A stretch of DNA of 64,000 bases from Alphaproteobacteria bacterium (GCA_016125425.1 WGLT01000020.1:1-64000), one strand, 5' to 3'; counted from the first letter of the stretch, positions 37,295 to 45,459 are shown. Made by a program: numbers and translations. Notes: generated from the sequence alone by a model not told the origin.

Positions 37295-37373
37295 GGGGCG
37301 CCCTCTTAGTGCGGAACGCGGCGATCGTCACGGGGGGCGACCTGCAAAAAACCGCGCGCCCCGAGAAGGAGGA

Positions 37374-37407
37374 CGCCCGCCCCTTTTGAGGCGGGCGCCC
37401 CGTTTTT
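37374..37407. terminator. hairpin between small Cys peptide gene and nuoH
   Basis: CGCCCGCC (37374-37381) and GGCGGGCG (37390-37397) form an eight-base stem. Five T follow on the plus strand (37403-37407). On the minus strand, the direction of the genes on both sides, no immediate T-run follows, so it may only partly stop transcription into nuoH. Confidence 0.6.
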
Positions 37408-37428
37408 GTTCAGACTAGCGCCTCCGCC

Positions 37429-37578
37429 CTAGGGGCAGAGGGGGCAGCCCGGGCAGCACGCCGCGATAAACGCGCAGCAAGCTGCGACAGCATGTCCGAC
37501 CGTCTCGGGCGCGGCCGCATAAGCGCCCGTCGCCCCAAGGCCGAGAAGGACGACCGTCATCGCAAGAATGCGACTCAT
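37429..37578 (-). CDS. small exported cysteine-rich peptide (49 aa)
   Basis: A 49-codon gene starting at 37578 with GGAG seven bases upstream. It has a basic start, a hydrophobic signal-like segment (ILAMTVVLLGLGATGAYA) with an AYA-A cleavage site, and a mature tail of roughly 28 residues holding six cysteines in AACCAFIAACCPGCPLCP. I do not recognise it. Such a peptide could bind a metal ion or form disulfides in the periplasm. It lies 34 bases behind another small exported Cys-containing protein and is probably co-transcribed with it. Confidence 0.65.
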   Translation of the reverse strand: MSRILAMTVVLLGLGATGAYAAAPETVGHAVAACCAFIAACCPGCPLCP

Positions 37579-37612
37579 ATCCGTACTCCTTTGTTGTCAA
37601 TTGAACGTGACT

Positions 37613-37936
37613 TTAAAGGAGACGAACGCGCGGCGGGGGAACCGGCGGCCCGATCGCAAGTCCTTCGCGTTCGAACGCGGCGATCGCGTAGACGACTTTC
37701 GTAGAATCGATCGGTGCGGAAACCGGCGCCGGCGCGACCGGGATCGCCATGCAGTAATAGAGGCATTGGGCGAGTGAGCAGACCGGCGAGGGCGGCGCCC
37801 CGTCATCGACGAAATGCGCGTTCGCGGCGGCGGTCATATCGCAGGGCGGAGCCAATGCGTGCGGCAGCACGCCGGCCGGCGCGACGCTCAGAACAGCGAC
37901 GGCCAGGAGACCGAAAAAGAATCCCGCCCTGTTCAT
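37613..37936 (-). CDS. small exported protein, unknown, Cys-containing
   Basis: A 107-residue protein with a clear signal peptide (MNRAGFFFGLLAVAVLSVAP), four cysteines (PCDM and CSLAQCLYYC) and a proline-rich, arginine C-terminus (PPVPPPRVRLL). It resembles the small secreted Cys/Met proteins that accompany metal-efflux genes, but no efflux gene is adjacent and this is only a resemblance. It is first of a two-gene unit with the 49-residue Cys peptide, within the block inserted between nuoG and nuoH. Confidence 0.65.
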   Translation of the reverse strand: MNRAGFFFGLLAVAVLSVAPAGVLPHALAPPCDMTAAANAHFVDDGAPPSPVCSLAQCLYYCMAIPVAPAPVSAPIDSTKVVYAIAAFEREGLAIGPPVPPPRVRLL

Positions 37937-38020
37937 ATCGCCAGTTTAAGCCGCATTCTCCTGCGGGGCAATGCGCGCCCCGAGGCCTTGACGGAGCGAG
38001 GACGCGCCCGTCGATATTGA

Positions 38021-38055
38021 GAAAAGGGGCCGCGCGCTTTCCCGCACGCGGCCCC
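38021..38055 (-). terminator. intrinsic terminator of the GIN-domain gene
   Basis: On the minus strand GGGGCCGCG (38055-38047) pairs with CGCGGCCCC (38034-38026) and four T follow (38025-38022). It lies about 50 bases after the stop of the GIN-domain gene. Confidence 0.75.
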
Positions 38056-38105
38056 CGTCTTTGGAAAACCCGGCGCCCCTCGCGAACGGGCGCGTCCTTG
38101 TCCGG

Positions 38106-38819
38106 CTATTCGACGCGGATCTTCGAAAACAGGCCGCCCGACTTTTCAACTTGAGCGGGCGAGCCGGAAACGCGGATCTCGCCCATGCCGTTGACGCTGG
38201 CCTTGACCGCCTCGCTCGCATAGACCGAGGCCTTGCCGACGCCGGACACTTCGACATCGACATTCTTGCATTTGAGGTCTTCAGCGTTGAGTTCGCCGAC
38301 GCCCGAGACATCCGCCTTGAGGCGCCCGCACGTTCCGTCGATCTCCATATGGCCGACGCCGGAAATGTCGGAAGAGAAACTGTCGGACGCGACGCCTTTG
38401 ATCTCACCGTCGACGACGCCGGAAATGTCGACCGCGGAAAGAGCGGGCACGGTGATGGTCGCCGTCAGGCTCCGATGATTGCGCCAGTGCGTTTCATGCT
38501 GGCGTTCGTCAAGGCGCAGTTCGCCGTTTGATACGCTGACTTCGACGCGATCCATTTGCGTCTGCGGGCCCGAAATTTCGATCGCGTAGTCGCCGCCGAC
38601 ATTCACATGCAGTTCGTAAACCCCTGCGACGTCGATCTTGTCGAAATCCTTCAGATCGTATGTCTTGGAAATGTCGGCGCTCTTGTCGCGGTCGCCGATG
38701 TGAAAGTCGCCGATCTTCGCCGCGGCGTCTCCGATATTGCCGACGGCGAGCGCCATCGCTCCAAGCCCCACCAAAAGCGCAACGACAATGCCCACGATCA
38801 ACCCGAGAAAAAACTTCAT
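38106..38819 (-). CDS. GIN domain (DUF2807) putative auto-transporter adhesin-like protein
   Basis: A 237-residue protein with an N-terminal signal or anchor helix (MKFFLGLIVGIVVALLVGL) and a beta-helical head-GIN domain (DUF2807). The repeating SGVG phrases (DISGVGHMEI, DVSGVGELNA, EVSGVGKASV) are the hallmark. The family is secreted or surface-bound with no firm function. GGGAGGGG stands before the ATG at 38819. It is flanked by terminators on both sides, so it forms its own transcript. Confidence 0.85.
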   Translation of the reverse strand: MKFFLGLIVGIVVALLVGLGAMALAVGNIGDAAAKIGDFHIGDRDKSADISKTYDLKDFDKIDVAGVYELHVNVGGDYAIEISGPQTQMDRVEVSVSNGELRLDERQHETHWRNHRSLTATITVPALSAVDISGVVDGEIKGVASDSFSSDISGVGHMEIDGTCGRLKADVSGVGELNAEDLKCKNVDVEVSGVGKASVYASEAVKASVNGMGEIRVSGSPAQVEKSGGLFSKIRVE

Positions 38820-38936
38820 CGTCGCCCCTCCCTTCAAAAGGCCGTCGCAAACTAGCACTCGCCGAGCCATGGCCCAACGCCCTTTGTCGCAAATCGAGGG
38901 CGGGTCGGCGCGTCTCGAACTGTTTCGCGCCGATTG

Positions 38937-38956
38937 AAAAAGGGCGGGCTCCGCCC
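38937..38956 (-). terminator. intrinsic terminator of the flavinylation operon
   Basis: On the minus strand GGGCGG-AGC-CCGCCC forms a six-base GC stem, followed at once by five T. It lies about 100 bases after the stop of the four-helix membrane protein gene and separates this operon from the GIN-domain gene. Confidence 0.85.
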
Positions 38957-39057
38957 CCCGCCGGCGGCCGCGTCCGGCCGGCGGCCCGCGCGCCGGCGCG
39001 GCTCTCTCCGTCTGCGGAAAAACTCCGGGCCGCGTCCCGACGCAAAACCGCGCCCTG

Positions 39058-39522
39058 TCAGCGACGCCGCCGCTCCGGGCGGCGCTTTCGGGCCGCGACG
39101 TGCCGCCACACGATCGCCGCGGCGAAAACGCCGAATCCCTGATGGGCGAGGCTCGCCATATCATGCAGCTCCCGGTTCGGCGCGTAATAGAGCAAAAGCG
39201 CCGAGACGATGAGAAGCGCCGCAAGCGCGAGCCCGGCGATCCCCGACCACGGCTTTTTCTTTCGCCGAAGGCCCGCCGGAATGTGGCGGGCGAGCAGCGT
39301 GCCGAAAAGGATCGCCGCGCCATAGGCGATAACGCCATGTCCGATCAGAACCGCGTGCATGACAGAGCGAAGCGCAGGTCCGTCGATCTGCGGCGACAAA
39401 ACGCCCGCATAATGCGCGAGCATCCACACGCCGCCCGTGAGCGCGAGGAGAACGCCCGTCGCCTTGAGGGCGCGCCGATGCGCCGCCCCGATACGGGCGC
39501 CATTTTCCGGAGGGGCGCTCAT
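39058..39522 (-). CDS. four-helix membrane protein with conserved histidines, possible b-type cytochrome (DUF4405-like)
   Basis: A 154-residue protein with four hydrophobic helices (about 18-40, 52-80, 92-114, 122-146). Histidines fall within or at the ends of the helices (MLAHYAG, VMHAVLIGHG, ELHDMASLAHQGFG), which suits bis-His haem ligation as in small membrane cytochromes b. The ATG at 39522 overlaps the apbE stop (ATGA), and GAGGGC precedes it. As last gene of a flavinylation operon it could move electrons from the quinone pool through the membrane to the flavinylated periplasmic protein. The haem and this direction are inferred. Confidence 0.7.
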   Translation of the reverse strand: MSAPPENGARIGAAHRRALKATGVLLALTGGVWMLAHYAGVLSPQIDGPALRSVMHAVLIGHGVIAYGAAILFGTLLARHIPAGLRRKKKPWSGIAGLALAALLIVSALLLYYAPNRELHDMASLAHQGFGVFAAAIVWRHVAARKRRPERRRR

Positions 39523-40304
39523 TTCGCCCTCCGCATCAGGATCGGCTTCGCATTCCAGCGCGCCAGAACCGGGGCGTTCGGATCGCGCGCGGCGACTTTC
39601 GTCATCGCGTCGGCGACCGCGGCCGACGGCGCGACGACGGCGACGGCGCCCGGCCAGTCCCGGCGCCCTTCGCGATCCCACAATTCTGAGACGCCGCCAT
39701 AGGCGCCCGAGCTCGCGACGCCGCCGCGCGCGAGCGCAATTTCTTTCGCCATGCGCCCCGGACACGCGGGGTCGCGCAATCCCACCCGTTCCGTCGCACG
39801 GCAGGAAAGCGCAAGGTCGCCGCCGGCGTCGACAATCGCGTCAGCCGCGCCGCCCTCCGACAAGATCGCACACAGACGTTCTGCGGCGAATCCCTTGGCG
39901 ACGCCGTCCAGCGAAACGCGGAGCGCGCGGCGCACGGATATTCCGCCATCCGCTTCAAGAACGACATCGCGCCAGGTCGCGCCGCGCGCGTGCGAGTCCG
40001 GCATGACGGGATCGAATGCGCCGTCGCTGTCCTCGGCGATATCGAGGGCGAGGCGCAGAACTTCGCGCGTTTGAACGCGCACCATGGCGCGCTCGCCCGG
40101 CCGCAGGCGGGCGATCGCCGCCACATCGCTCGTTTCTTCTTGCCGGCTCATCGCCGCATGAAAGCGCGCCGCCAGATCGAAAGCGCGGCGCATGGCGCGG
40201 TCCGCCGCCTCGCACGGCGCGCCGCGCGCGGTCAGAACAAGGCGCGTTCCGAAGCAGGGCCGCGCGCGGCGCCTGACCGGCGTTTCAGCGTCCGAGAACG
40301 ACAT
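39519..40304 (-). CDS. apbE: FAD:protein FMN transferase
   Basis: A 261-residue ApbE-family enzyme that attaches FMN from FAD to a Ser/Thr of target proteins in the periplasm. Visible motifs are LDGVAKGFAAERL, the DAGGDL loop and the metal/FAD residues in AVADAMTK. No signal peptide is obvious at the chosen ATG (40304), which is unusual for an exported ApbE, so a different start or cytoplasmic action should be considered. It overlaps the FMN-binding gene by 20 bases and the membrane protein gene by four, a tight pairing of modifying enzyme and target. Confidence 0.88.
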   Translation of the reverse strand: MSFSDAETPVRRRARPCFGTRLVLTARGAPCEAADRAMRRAFDLAARFHAAMSRQEETSDVAAIARLRPGERAMVRVQTREVLRLALDIAEDSDGAFDPVMPDSHARGATWRDVVLEADGGISVRRALRVSLDGVAKGFAAERLCAILSEGGAADAIVDAGGDLALSCRATERVGLRDPACPGRMAKEIALARGGVASSGAYGGVSELWDREGRRDWPGAVAVVAPSAAVADAMTKVAARDPNAPVLARWNAKPILMRRAK

Positions 40305-40821
40305 GGGTCGCCAGAAGACGGCGCACGCCGTCCGTCACATTGCGGCAGGAAAGAGTGGCGCCGGAAATATTCTCGATGTCCTTGCCGAGTTTGACGGGAT
40401 CGTCCGGCGACTTGCCCCGGAATTGCGCGCGCCACGCCAGATCGCGAATTTCGAATCCCCAGGTTTCGCGGTATTCGATTATCTCGACGCCAACAACCTT
40501 GTCGGCGCCGGAGATTCCGGCGGCGTAGGTGATATATTCGTGTTTTCCGATGACGGCGTCCACATAGACAAAGCCCGCCGCCTGCCCGTCGCGGCGCGCC
40601 TCGAATCCGGAAATTCGCGAATTTCTGACTCGCGTGCCGCTGCGTCGCTTGATCTCCTGCGTTTGCGCCTTGTTCAGATCCACGCTGAACGGAACAATTT
40701 CGTTCGCATCCGGAAATATGAGGCGCGCAGCCTCCTCCGGCTCGACATAGCGCTCGGCGCGCGCCGCAAACGGAAACAGCGCGGCGCCGAGAAGAAACAG
40801 AAGCCTTCGCCGGTCAAACAT
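40285..40821 (-). CDS. exported FMN-binding domain protein (ApbE target)
   Basis: A 178-residue protein with a signal peptide (MFDRRRLLFLLGAALFPFAARA) and an FMN-binding domain containing the flavinylation motif SGAT (ISGATLSC near residue 161), whose threonine is the expected covalent FMN site. The start at 40821 overlaps the outer-membrane gene's stop (TGATG). Together with ApbE it indicates a flavin-based one-electron carrier in the periplasm. A twin-Arg-like DRRRLLF start is noted but is not a full Tat motif. Confidence 0.88.
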   Translation of the reverse strand: MFDRRRLLFLLGAALFPFAARAERYVEPEEAARLIFPDANEIVPFSVDLNKAQTQEIKRRSGTRVRNSRISGFEARRDGQAAGFVYVDAVIGKHEYITYAAGISGADKVVGVEIIEYRETWGFEIRDLAWRAQFRGKSPDDPVKLGKDIENISGATLSCRNVTDGVRRLLATHVVLGR

Positions 40822-41720
40822 CAGAAATTCAATCCCACTTTGAGCCGAGCCTCCTGTTTCGTCTTCTCGACGAGATGGAGGCGGTCTGTCTGTCCCGGAT
40901 AAGCCTCCTCGCCGCCGCCGCGCGCCTGGGGAAACCAGGTCAGCGTCGCCCACCACTTCTTCGCGGCGTAATGCAGGCTCGGTCCGACGAAGATCGACCA
41001 GCGCTCCTGGCCGATTTCAGTTTCGAATTCCGTCTGGAAGACGCCTTCGGCGCCGAGAAACCAGCCCGGCGCGAAACGGTAGGAAAATCCGGCGCCGGCG
41101 GTGACTTCAATCTCCATCTCGGGATCAGTCGGCCAGTCGAAGCCCGCCGGCAGACTGGCGATCGGCGCGCGATCCGCATAGGTCGCCTCCAGCGCCGCAT
41201 TGGCGGCGGCGATCAGCTGGCCCTCGAGGAAATATTTCTGAAGTTGAAGCCCGACTTCGGTCGAAAACGTGTTCTTGTCGCGGCCCGAATGCGGATCGAG
41301 CCAAGCGTAATCGAAACTGAACGTCATAGACAGGCCGACCGGCGCGACGGCGGGCTTCACGAAATTATATTTCGCCTCGGCTTCGATCCCTGACGGCTTG
41401 AGGACATAATGCTCCGGACCCGGCAGATAGCCGTCGATGACGAGGCCTTCGGTGTCGATCGAGAGCGTCTTGAGAGCGAAGGAGGCGTTGAACCGGTCGG
41501 TGACGCCGTATTCGATCTCGGTCGTCGTATCGACGGCGTTGTAGGTCCCGGCGCCCTTGCCGCCCCGCCAGGTCGCGATCTGGTAAAATTCCCAGCCGCC
41601 CTGAGGGATCGTCTCGACCCCGCGCACATAGCCGAACACCTGCTCGTCCGCGCTCGCCGCCGCCGGCGAAAACGCCGCTGCGGCAGCCGCCGCAAAGGCC
41701 GAATACGCCTTCAATGTCAT
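40821..41720 (-). CDS. outer-membrane beta-barrel protein (porin/transporter-like)
   Basis: A 299-residue protein with a signal peptide ending near ASADE and alternating hydrophobic/polar strands with frequent aromatic residues, ending in the outer-membrane type terminus VGLNF. Family resemblance is to transporter-like barrels of unknown substrate (DUF6662-like). It is the first gene of the flavinylation operon, with GGAGG before the ATG and a promoter with a Fur-like operator upstream. An iron-related function, such as passage of ferric complexes to a flavin reductase, is inferred from operator and neighbours. Confidence 0.78.
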   Translation of the reverse strand: MTLKAYSAFAAAAAAAFSPAAASADEQVFGYVRGVETIPQGGWEFYQIATWRGGKGAGTYNAVDTTTEIEYGVTDRFNASFALKTLSIDTEGLVIDGYLPGPEHYVLKPSGIEAEAKYNFVKPAVAPVGLSMTFSFDYAWLDPHSGRDKNTFSTEVGLQLQKYFLEGQLIAAANAALEATYADRAPIASLPAGFDWPTDPEMEIEVTAGAGFSYRFAPGWFLGAEGVFQTEFETEIGQERWSIFVGPSLHYAAKKWWATLTWFPQARGGGEEAYPGQTDRLHLVEKTKQEARLKVGLNF

Positions 41721-41731
41721 GCCCGCCTCCT

Positions 41732-41775
41732 TGCGATTAATTTTCAGTCGCAGTTAATATTGCGACTCATTCGCA
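41732..41775 (-). promoter_or_regulatory. paired inverted repeats, Fur/iron-type operator
   Basis: TGCGAATGAGTCGCA (minus strand, 41761-41775) is a TGCGA-N5-TCGCA inverted repeat resembling alphaproteobacterial Fur/Mur boxes. A second repeat TGCGA-N11-TCGCA lies directly downstream (41732-41752). The first sits exactly between -35 and -10 of the operon promoter and the second covers the likely transcription start, an arrangement expected for repression. Confidence 0.6.
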
Positions 41776-41782
41776 TTTGCAA
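41754..41782 (-). promoter_or_regulatory. sigma-70-like promoter of the flavinylation operon
   Basis: On the minus strand TTGCAA (41777-41782) and TATTAA (41754-41759) are 17 bases apart, each matching four of six consensus positions. Only about 35 bases separate the -10 box from the start codon, and the stretch is AT-rich against its surroundings. Confidence 0.55.
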
Positions 41783-41828
41783 GTGGTGGATTCGGCGGCC
41801 CCACGGACGGCCTTTCGACGGGAGGACG

Positions 41829-42350
41829 CTAACGGAGGCTGTAGAGCGCGGGCGCGGTTTCGGCCCGCTCGGCGGCGCGCCAGAGGGGCCGCATGCGGCG
41901 GCCGAACAGGACGGCCGCCGCCACTCCCGGCAGGAAAATCATCCACCGCCCGTTCGCCAGCAAATCATCGAAGGTCAACGCTCCGCCCGCGGCGATCAGC
42001 GCTGTGACGCATTCGATGAAGAAAGCGGCGACGACATAGGGCCAGGTCTTGCGCAGCTTCGCGCGCTCAAGCGCGAGAAAGAGCGGCAGGCCGGCGACGA
42101 CCGCGGCGAAGAAGCCGACGAGGAAAGACATGCAGGCGAAAGCGAATGCTCCGTAAGCGGCGGAAAAAAGCCCGCCGAGACTCCAGCCATGCAGGGCGTG
42201 GGAGACGAGACCTGCGAAAAGCTTCAGCGCGCCGCAGGCGACAGAAGCCGTCAACACCGCCACGAGCATATGCTCGAAGGCGATATTGGCGCGCACCTGC
42301 GAGAACACCTGTTCGGCGTTCGGGCCGGTTATGATCGGTCGTTCGCTCAC
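41829..42350 (-). CDS. hypothetical four-helix membrane protein
   Basis: A 173-residue protein starting with GTG inside the DUF1579 gene's stop codon (GTGA). Four hydrophobic segments (about 27-48, 62-90, 103-125, 134-150) predict an inner-membrane protein. I recognise no family motif. Coupling to the DUF1579 gene is the only functional clue. Confidence 0.7.
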   Translation of the reverse strand: MSERPIITGPNAEQVFSQVRANIAFEHMLVAVLTASVACGALKLFAGLVSHALHGWSLGGLFSAAYGAFAFACMSFLVGFFAAVVAGLPLFLALERAKLRKTWPYVVAAFFIECVTALIAAGGALTFDDLLANGRWMIFLPGVAAAVLFGRRMRPLWRAAERAETAPALYSLR

Positions 42351-42805
42351 GCCTTAGAGTAACTGCCTTCCATCATCGTCTTCCAGGACTTGCCGTCCTC
42401 CGACATCTCCATCCTGAACATATAGGCGCCGGAGCTGGAGAAGTCATAGGTCGCGCGCGAATGCTGGCCGCCTGGATTGACCGAGGTGAAGACCCATTTA
42501 TCGCCGTCGGCCACGCCTTCGAAAACCGACGGCCAGAACATGTCGAACCAGTACATCTGATAATTGTCGGCGGCTGGATTCTTCATCAGGACGGCATGAC
42601 CGGGATAGACGACCTTGCCTTTGTCGAGTTGCGCATAGTCCTGAACCACCGCGAATCCGCCGAGCGCCAGCTTGTTCGAAATTTTCGCGTCGCGCGCGCC
42701 GCCGTCCGGCAGCCAGGGGCTCGGCGACATTTTCTCGTTCCCGCGCCACTCGCCGACAAAGATTTTCAGCTTCTCTTGTGCGGGACCTGGTTTCGGCATG
42801 TCCAT
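42347..42805 (-). CDS. DUF1579 family protein
   Basis: A 152-residue protein of the DUF1579/THAP4-like beta-barrel type, recognised by FVGEWRGNEKM near the start, GGFAVVQDY, and the aromatic-rich strands YWFDMFWP. No signal peptide. The ATG at 42805 has GGGAGAG upstream. Related barrels bind haem or small ligands, but no function is assigned here. A second protein with the same type of fold lies at 45460. Confidence 0.78.
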   Translation of the reverse strand: MDMPKPGPAQEKLKIFVGEWRGNEKMSPSPWLPDGGARDAKISNKLALGGFAVVQDYAQLDKGKVVYPGHAVLMKNPAADNYQMYWFDMFWPSVFEGVADGDKWVFTSVNPGGQHSRATYDFSSSGAYMFRMEMSEDGKSWKTMMEGSYSKA

Positions 42806-42937
42806 GAGAGTCTCTCCCTTGGCCTAAAGGCCGTAAGAGGAGAATAGCAGATGCGTAAGTCCACAGCATGAGCGCATTCATGCTCGCGCCAGCGCCGCGG
42901 GCGATTAATCAGCATCGTCCTAAAACGCCCATCTTAG

Positions 42938-43038
42938 TCATTCCGGGGCCGCGCGTCAGCGCGGAACCCGGAATCCAGCGCCGCCGAGCCCGCCAGTTCC
43001 GGATTCGGGGTTCGCTCCTTAGGAGCGCCCCGGAATGA
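42938..43038. repeat. palindromic intergenic repeat element (~100 bp)
   Basis: The ends TCATTCCGGGG and CCCCGGAATGA are perfect inverted 11-mers, and the inside contains further palindromic pieces such as GCGCGTCAGCGC and TCCTTAGGA. This resembles the interspersed palindromic elements common in Hyphomicrobiales genomes. It lies in a 331-base gap that otherwise holds only the hairpin at 43102; no gene is seen there. Confidence 0.7.
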
Positions 43039-43101
43039 CATGGCTCTCTCTATGACCTTTCTTTCTACTGCGCCTAATCGCCGACGCTCTAACGCCGATC
43101 G

Positions 43102-43119
43102 TCCCCGCAAAAACGGGGA
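43102..43119. repeat. short hairpin TCCCCG-N6-CGGGGA after nuoG
   Basis: A six-base perfect inverted repeat 18-35 bases after the nuoG stop. The loop holds five A on the plus strand but no T-run follows, so it is at most a weak terminator. The sequence resembles a second short interspersed palindrome next to the larger element. Confidence 0.55.
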
Positions 43120-43136
43120 TGACCGAAGCGCGCCGC

Positions 43137-45239
43137 CTACTCCGCCGCCATTTTTGTCGCGCCGGACATCGCGGCCGAGCATTCGGCCATGGTCTTCGAA
43201 GCGCGGGCGATCGCATTGGTGAAATAGAAGTCCTTAACGGCTGAGCGGAAGGGGGCAGTCCCGAGCGGGCCCTGTTCGCCGACCTTCGAAAGATCGAGCG
43301 CAGGCGCCTCCGGCCCCTTGTCGATACGGCCGAGGACGGGCGCATCGGCGATCATCGCCCGCCTCAAGGCGAAAAGATCGTCATAGGGCAGCGTCTTGCC
43401 GACGCGCTCCGACAGCGCGCGGATGATCGCCCAGTCCTCCCGCGCCTCGCCGAAGGGGAAATAGGCGCGGCGCGCCATCTGCGCGCGGCCTTCGGTGTTC
43501 ACGAAAATCGCATTCTGCTCGGTGTAGGCCGCGCCGGGCAGAATGACGTCAGCCGCGTGCGCGCCGGCGTCGCCGTGATGGCCCTGATAGACGACAAACG
43601 CGCCGTCCCATTTCTCGACGGAAATTTCATCCGCCCCAAGATTATAAACGACGTCGATTTCGCGCTTCTGGCAGCTGTCGAGAATGCCGGCGAAATCGCG
43701 CCCGCCCTCTCCGGGCAGAAATTTGAGGTCGAGCGCGCCGACGCGGCCCGCCGCCAGATGGAGCACGTTAAAGCCGTTCCAGCCTTCCTTCACCGCGCCC
43801 GCGGCTTGCGCGAGTTTCGCGGCGGCGGCGAGCACGGCCGCCCCGTCGGGCCGCGCGAGCGCGCCCATGCCGATGATGATCGCCGGACGTTCGGCCGCTT
43901 TCAGCGTTTCGAAGAATTCGCCCTTGCCCGCAGCAAGTTCGGCGAGCGTCTGCGGCCCCTCGCCCAGATGCTCGTAAGCATAGGTCAGATCTCGCGTCTC
44001 GCCGATGAGACCGATCTTGAGATCAAGATTGGCGAGCCACGCCTTGCGGATGCGCGCATTGACGAGCGGGGCCTCATGGCGCGGATTCGTCCCGATCAGG
44101 AGGATCGCGTCCGCCCGCTCAAGCCCTGCGATGCCCGTGTTGAAGAGGTAGCTTTCGCGCGGCCCAGCGCCAATCGGAGCGCCGTCCTGACGGCAATCCG
44201 TATGCGGCGAGCCTATCGCCCTCATCAAATCCTTCAGCGCCTTGACGGCTTCGGTCGGAACGAGGTCCCCGACCACCGCCGCGATCCTGTCGGACGGCGC
44301 GGCGTTGAGCTTGGAGGCGACGAGCGACAGCGCTTCGTCCCACCGCGCCGGCCTTAGCCTGCCGTTTTCGCGGATATAAGGCTTGTCGAGCCGCTGGCGG
44401 CGCAGCCCGTCCCAGACAAATCGGGTCTTGTCCGAGATCCACTCCTCATTCACGTCTTCATGCAGGCGCGGGAGAATGCGCAGGACCTCGCGTCCTCGCA
44501 CATCGACGCGGATATTCGATCCCACGGCGTCCATCGCGTCGATGGTTTCAGTCTTTGTCAGCTCCCACGGCCGCGCTTCGAAGGCGTAAGGCCGCGATGT
44601 CAGCGCCCCGACCGGGCAGATATCGATCAGATTGCCGGTGAGTTCGCTCTCGATCGTCTTTTCGAGATAGGTGGTGATCTCGGCGTCCTCGCCGCGATTG
44701 ACGAGGCCGAGGTCGTCGACGCCCGCAATCTCCGTCGCAAAGCGCACGCAGCGCGTGCATTGAATGCAGCGGGTCATGATCGTCTTGATCAAAGGACCCA
44801 TATATTTGTTTTCGACGGCGCGCTTGTTTTCGGCATAGCGCGACCCGTCGCGGCCATAGGCCATCGCCTGATCTTGGAGATCGCACTCCCCGCCCTGATC
44901 GCAAATCGGACAATCAAGCGGATGGTTGATGAGCAGGAACTCCATCACCCCTTCGCGCGCCTTCTTCACCATGGGCGTATTGGTGAAGAGCTCCGGCGGT
45001 TCGCCGTTCGGGCCGGGGCGAAGATCGCGGACATTCTGCGCGCAGGAGGCGACGGGCTTCGGAGGACCGCCCTTCACTTCGATCAGGCACATGCGACAAT
45101 TCCCGGCGACCGATAGACGCTCGTGATAGCAAAAACGCGGAATCTCCTCGCCGGCGGCCTCGCAGGCCTGCAGCAGGGTGAGATTCGTCGCGACTTCGAC
45201 GTCGCGGCCATTGACCTTGATGATGCGGGTGTCGGACAT
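43137..45239 (-). CDS. nuoG: NADH-quinone oxidoreductase subunit G
   Basis: The 700-residue, iron-sulfur-rich subunit of the NADH arm of complex I. The N-terminal ferredoxin part has [16 protein letters not shown], then [12 protein letters not shown] and [14 protein letters not shown] for further clusters, followed by a molybdopterin-oxidoreductase-like domain without cofactor. Length is normal. It is separated from nuoF (not seen) and from nuoH (5.8 kb away), and a terminator-like hairpin stands just before it. The adjacent gene upstream is on the other strand. Confidence 0.96.
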   Translation of the reverse strand: MSDTRIIKVNGRDVEVATNLTLLQACEAAGEEIPRFCYHERLSVAGNCRMCLIEVKGGPPKPVASCAQNVRDLRPGPNGEPPELFTNTPMVKKAREGVMEFLLINHPLDCPICDQGGECDLQDQAMAYGRDGSRYAENKRAVENKYMGPLIKTIMTRCIQCTRCVRFATEIAGVDDLGLVNRGEDAEITTYLEKTIESELTGNLIDICPVGALTSRPYAFEARPWELTKTETIDAMDAVGSNIRVDVRGREVLRILPRLHEDVNEEWISDKTRFVWDGLRRQRLDKPYIRENGRLRPARWDEALSLVASKLNAAPSDRIAAVVGDLVPTEAVKALKDLMRAIGSPHTDCRQDGAPIGAGPRESYLFNTGIAGLERADAILLIGTNPRHEAPLVNARIRKAWLANLDLKIGLIGETRDLTYAYEHLGEGPQTLAELAAGKGEFFETLKAAERPAIIIGMGALARPDGAAVLAAAAKLAQAAGAVKEGWNGFNVLHLAAGRVGALDLKFLPGEGGRDFAGILDSCQKREIDVVYNLGADEISVEKWDGAFVVYQGHHGDAGAHAADVILPGAAYTEQNAIFVNTEGRAQMARRAYFPFGEAREDWAIIRALSERVGKTLPYDDLFALRRAMIADAPVLGRIDKGPEAPALDLSKVGEQGPLGTAPFRSAVKDFYFTNAIARASKTMAECSAAMSGATKMAAE

Positions 45240-45263
45240 CGGGTTTCTTTCGTCGTCGGGCGG

Positions 45264-45283
45264 AAAAACGCGCCAAAGGCGCG
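45264..45283 (-). terminator. terminator-like hairpin in the nuoG leader
   Basis: On the minus strand CGCGCC-TTT-GGCGCG is a perfect six-base GC stem followed by five T. It ends 25 bases before the nuoG ATG. No minus-strand gene lies close upstream, so it is either an attenuator within the nuoG leader or a relic of a lost upstream gene. Confidence 0.7.
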
Positions 45284-45459
45284 GCCTCTCTAACCGGATT
45301 TAGGCAGCGATTCCAGACGCGAGAGGACGCCGCCCGGCGAACGGGCGCGCGCATTTGCGCCCGGCGCCTGCGGCAAAGCGCCCGTCCGGCGCGGCGGGCG
45401 GGCTGGGCGCGTCCCCGCTTCCGGCCTAACCTGGCGCGTGAGCCACGACGGGACGACCC

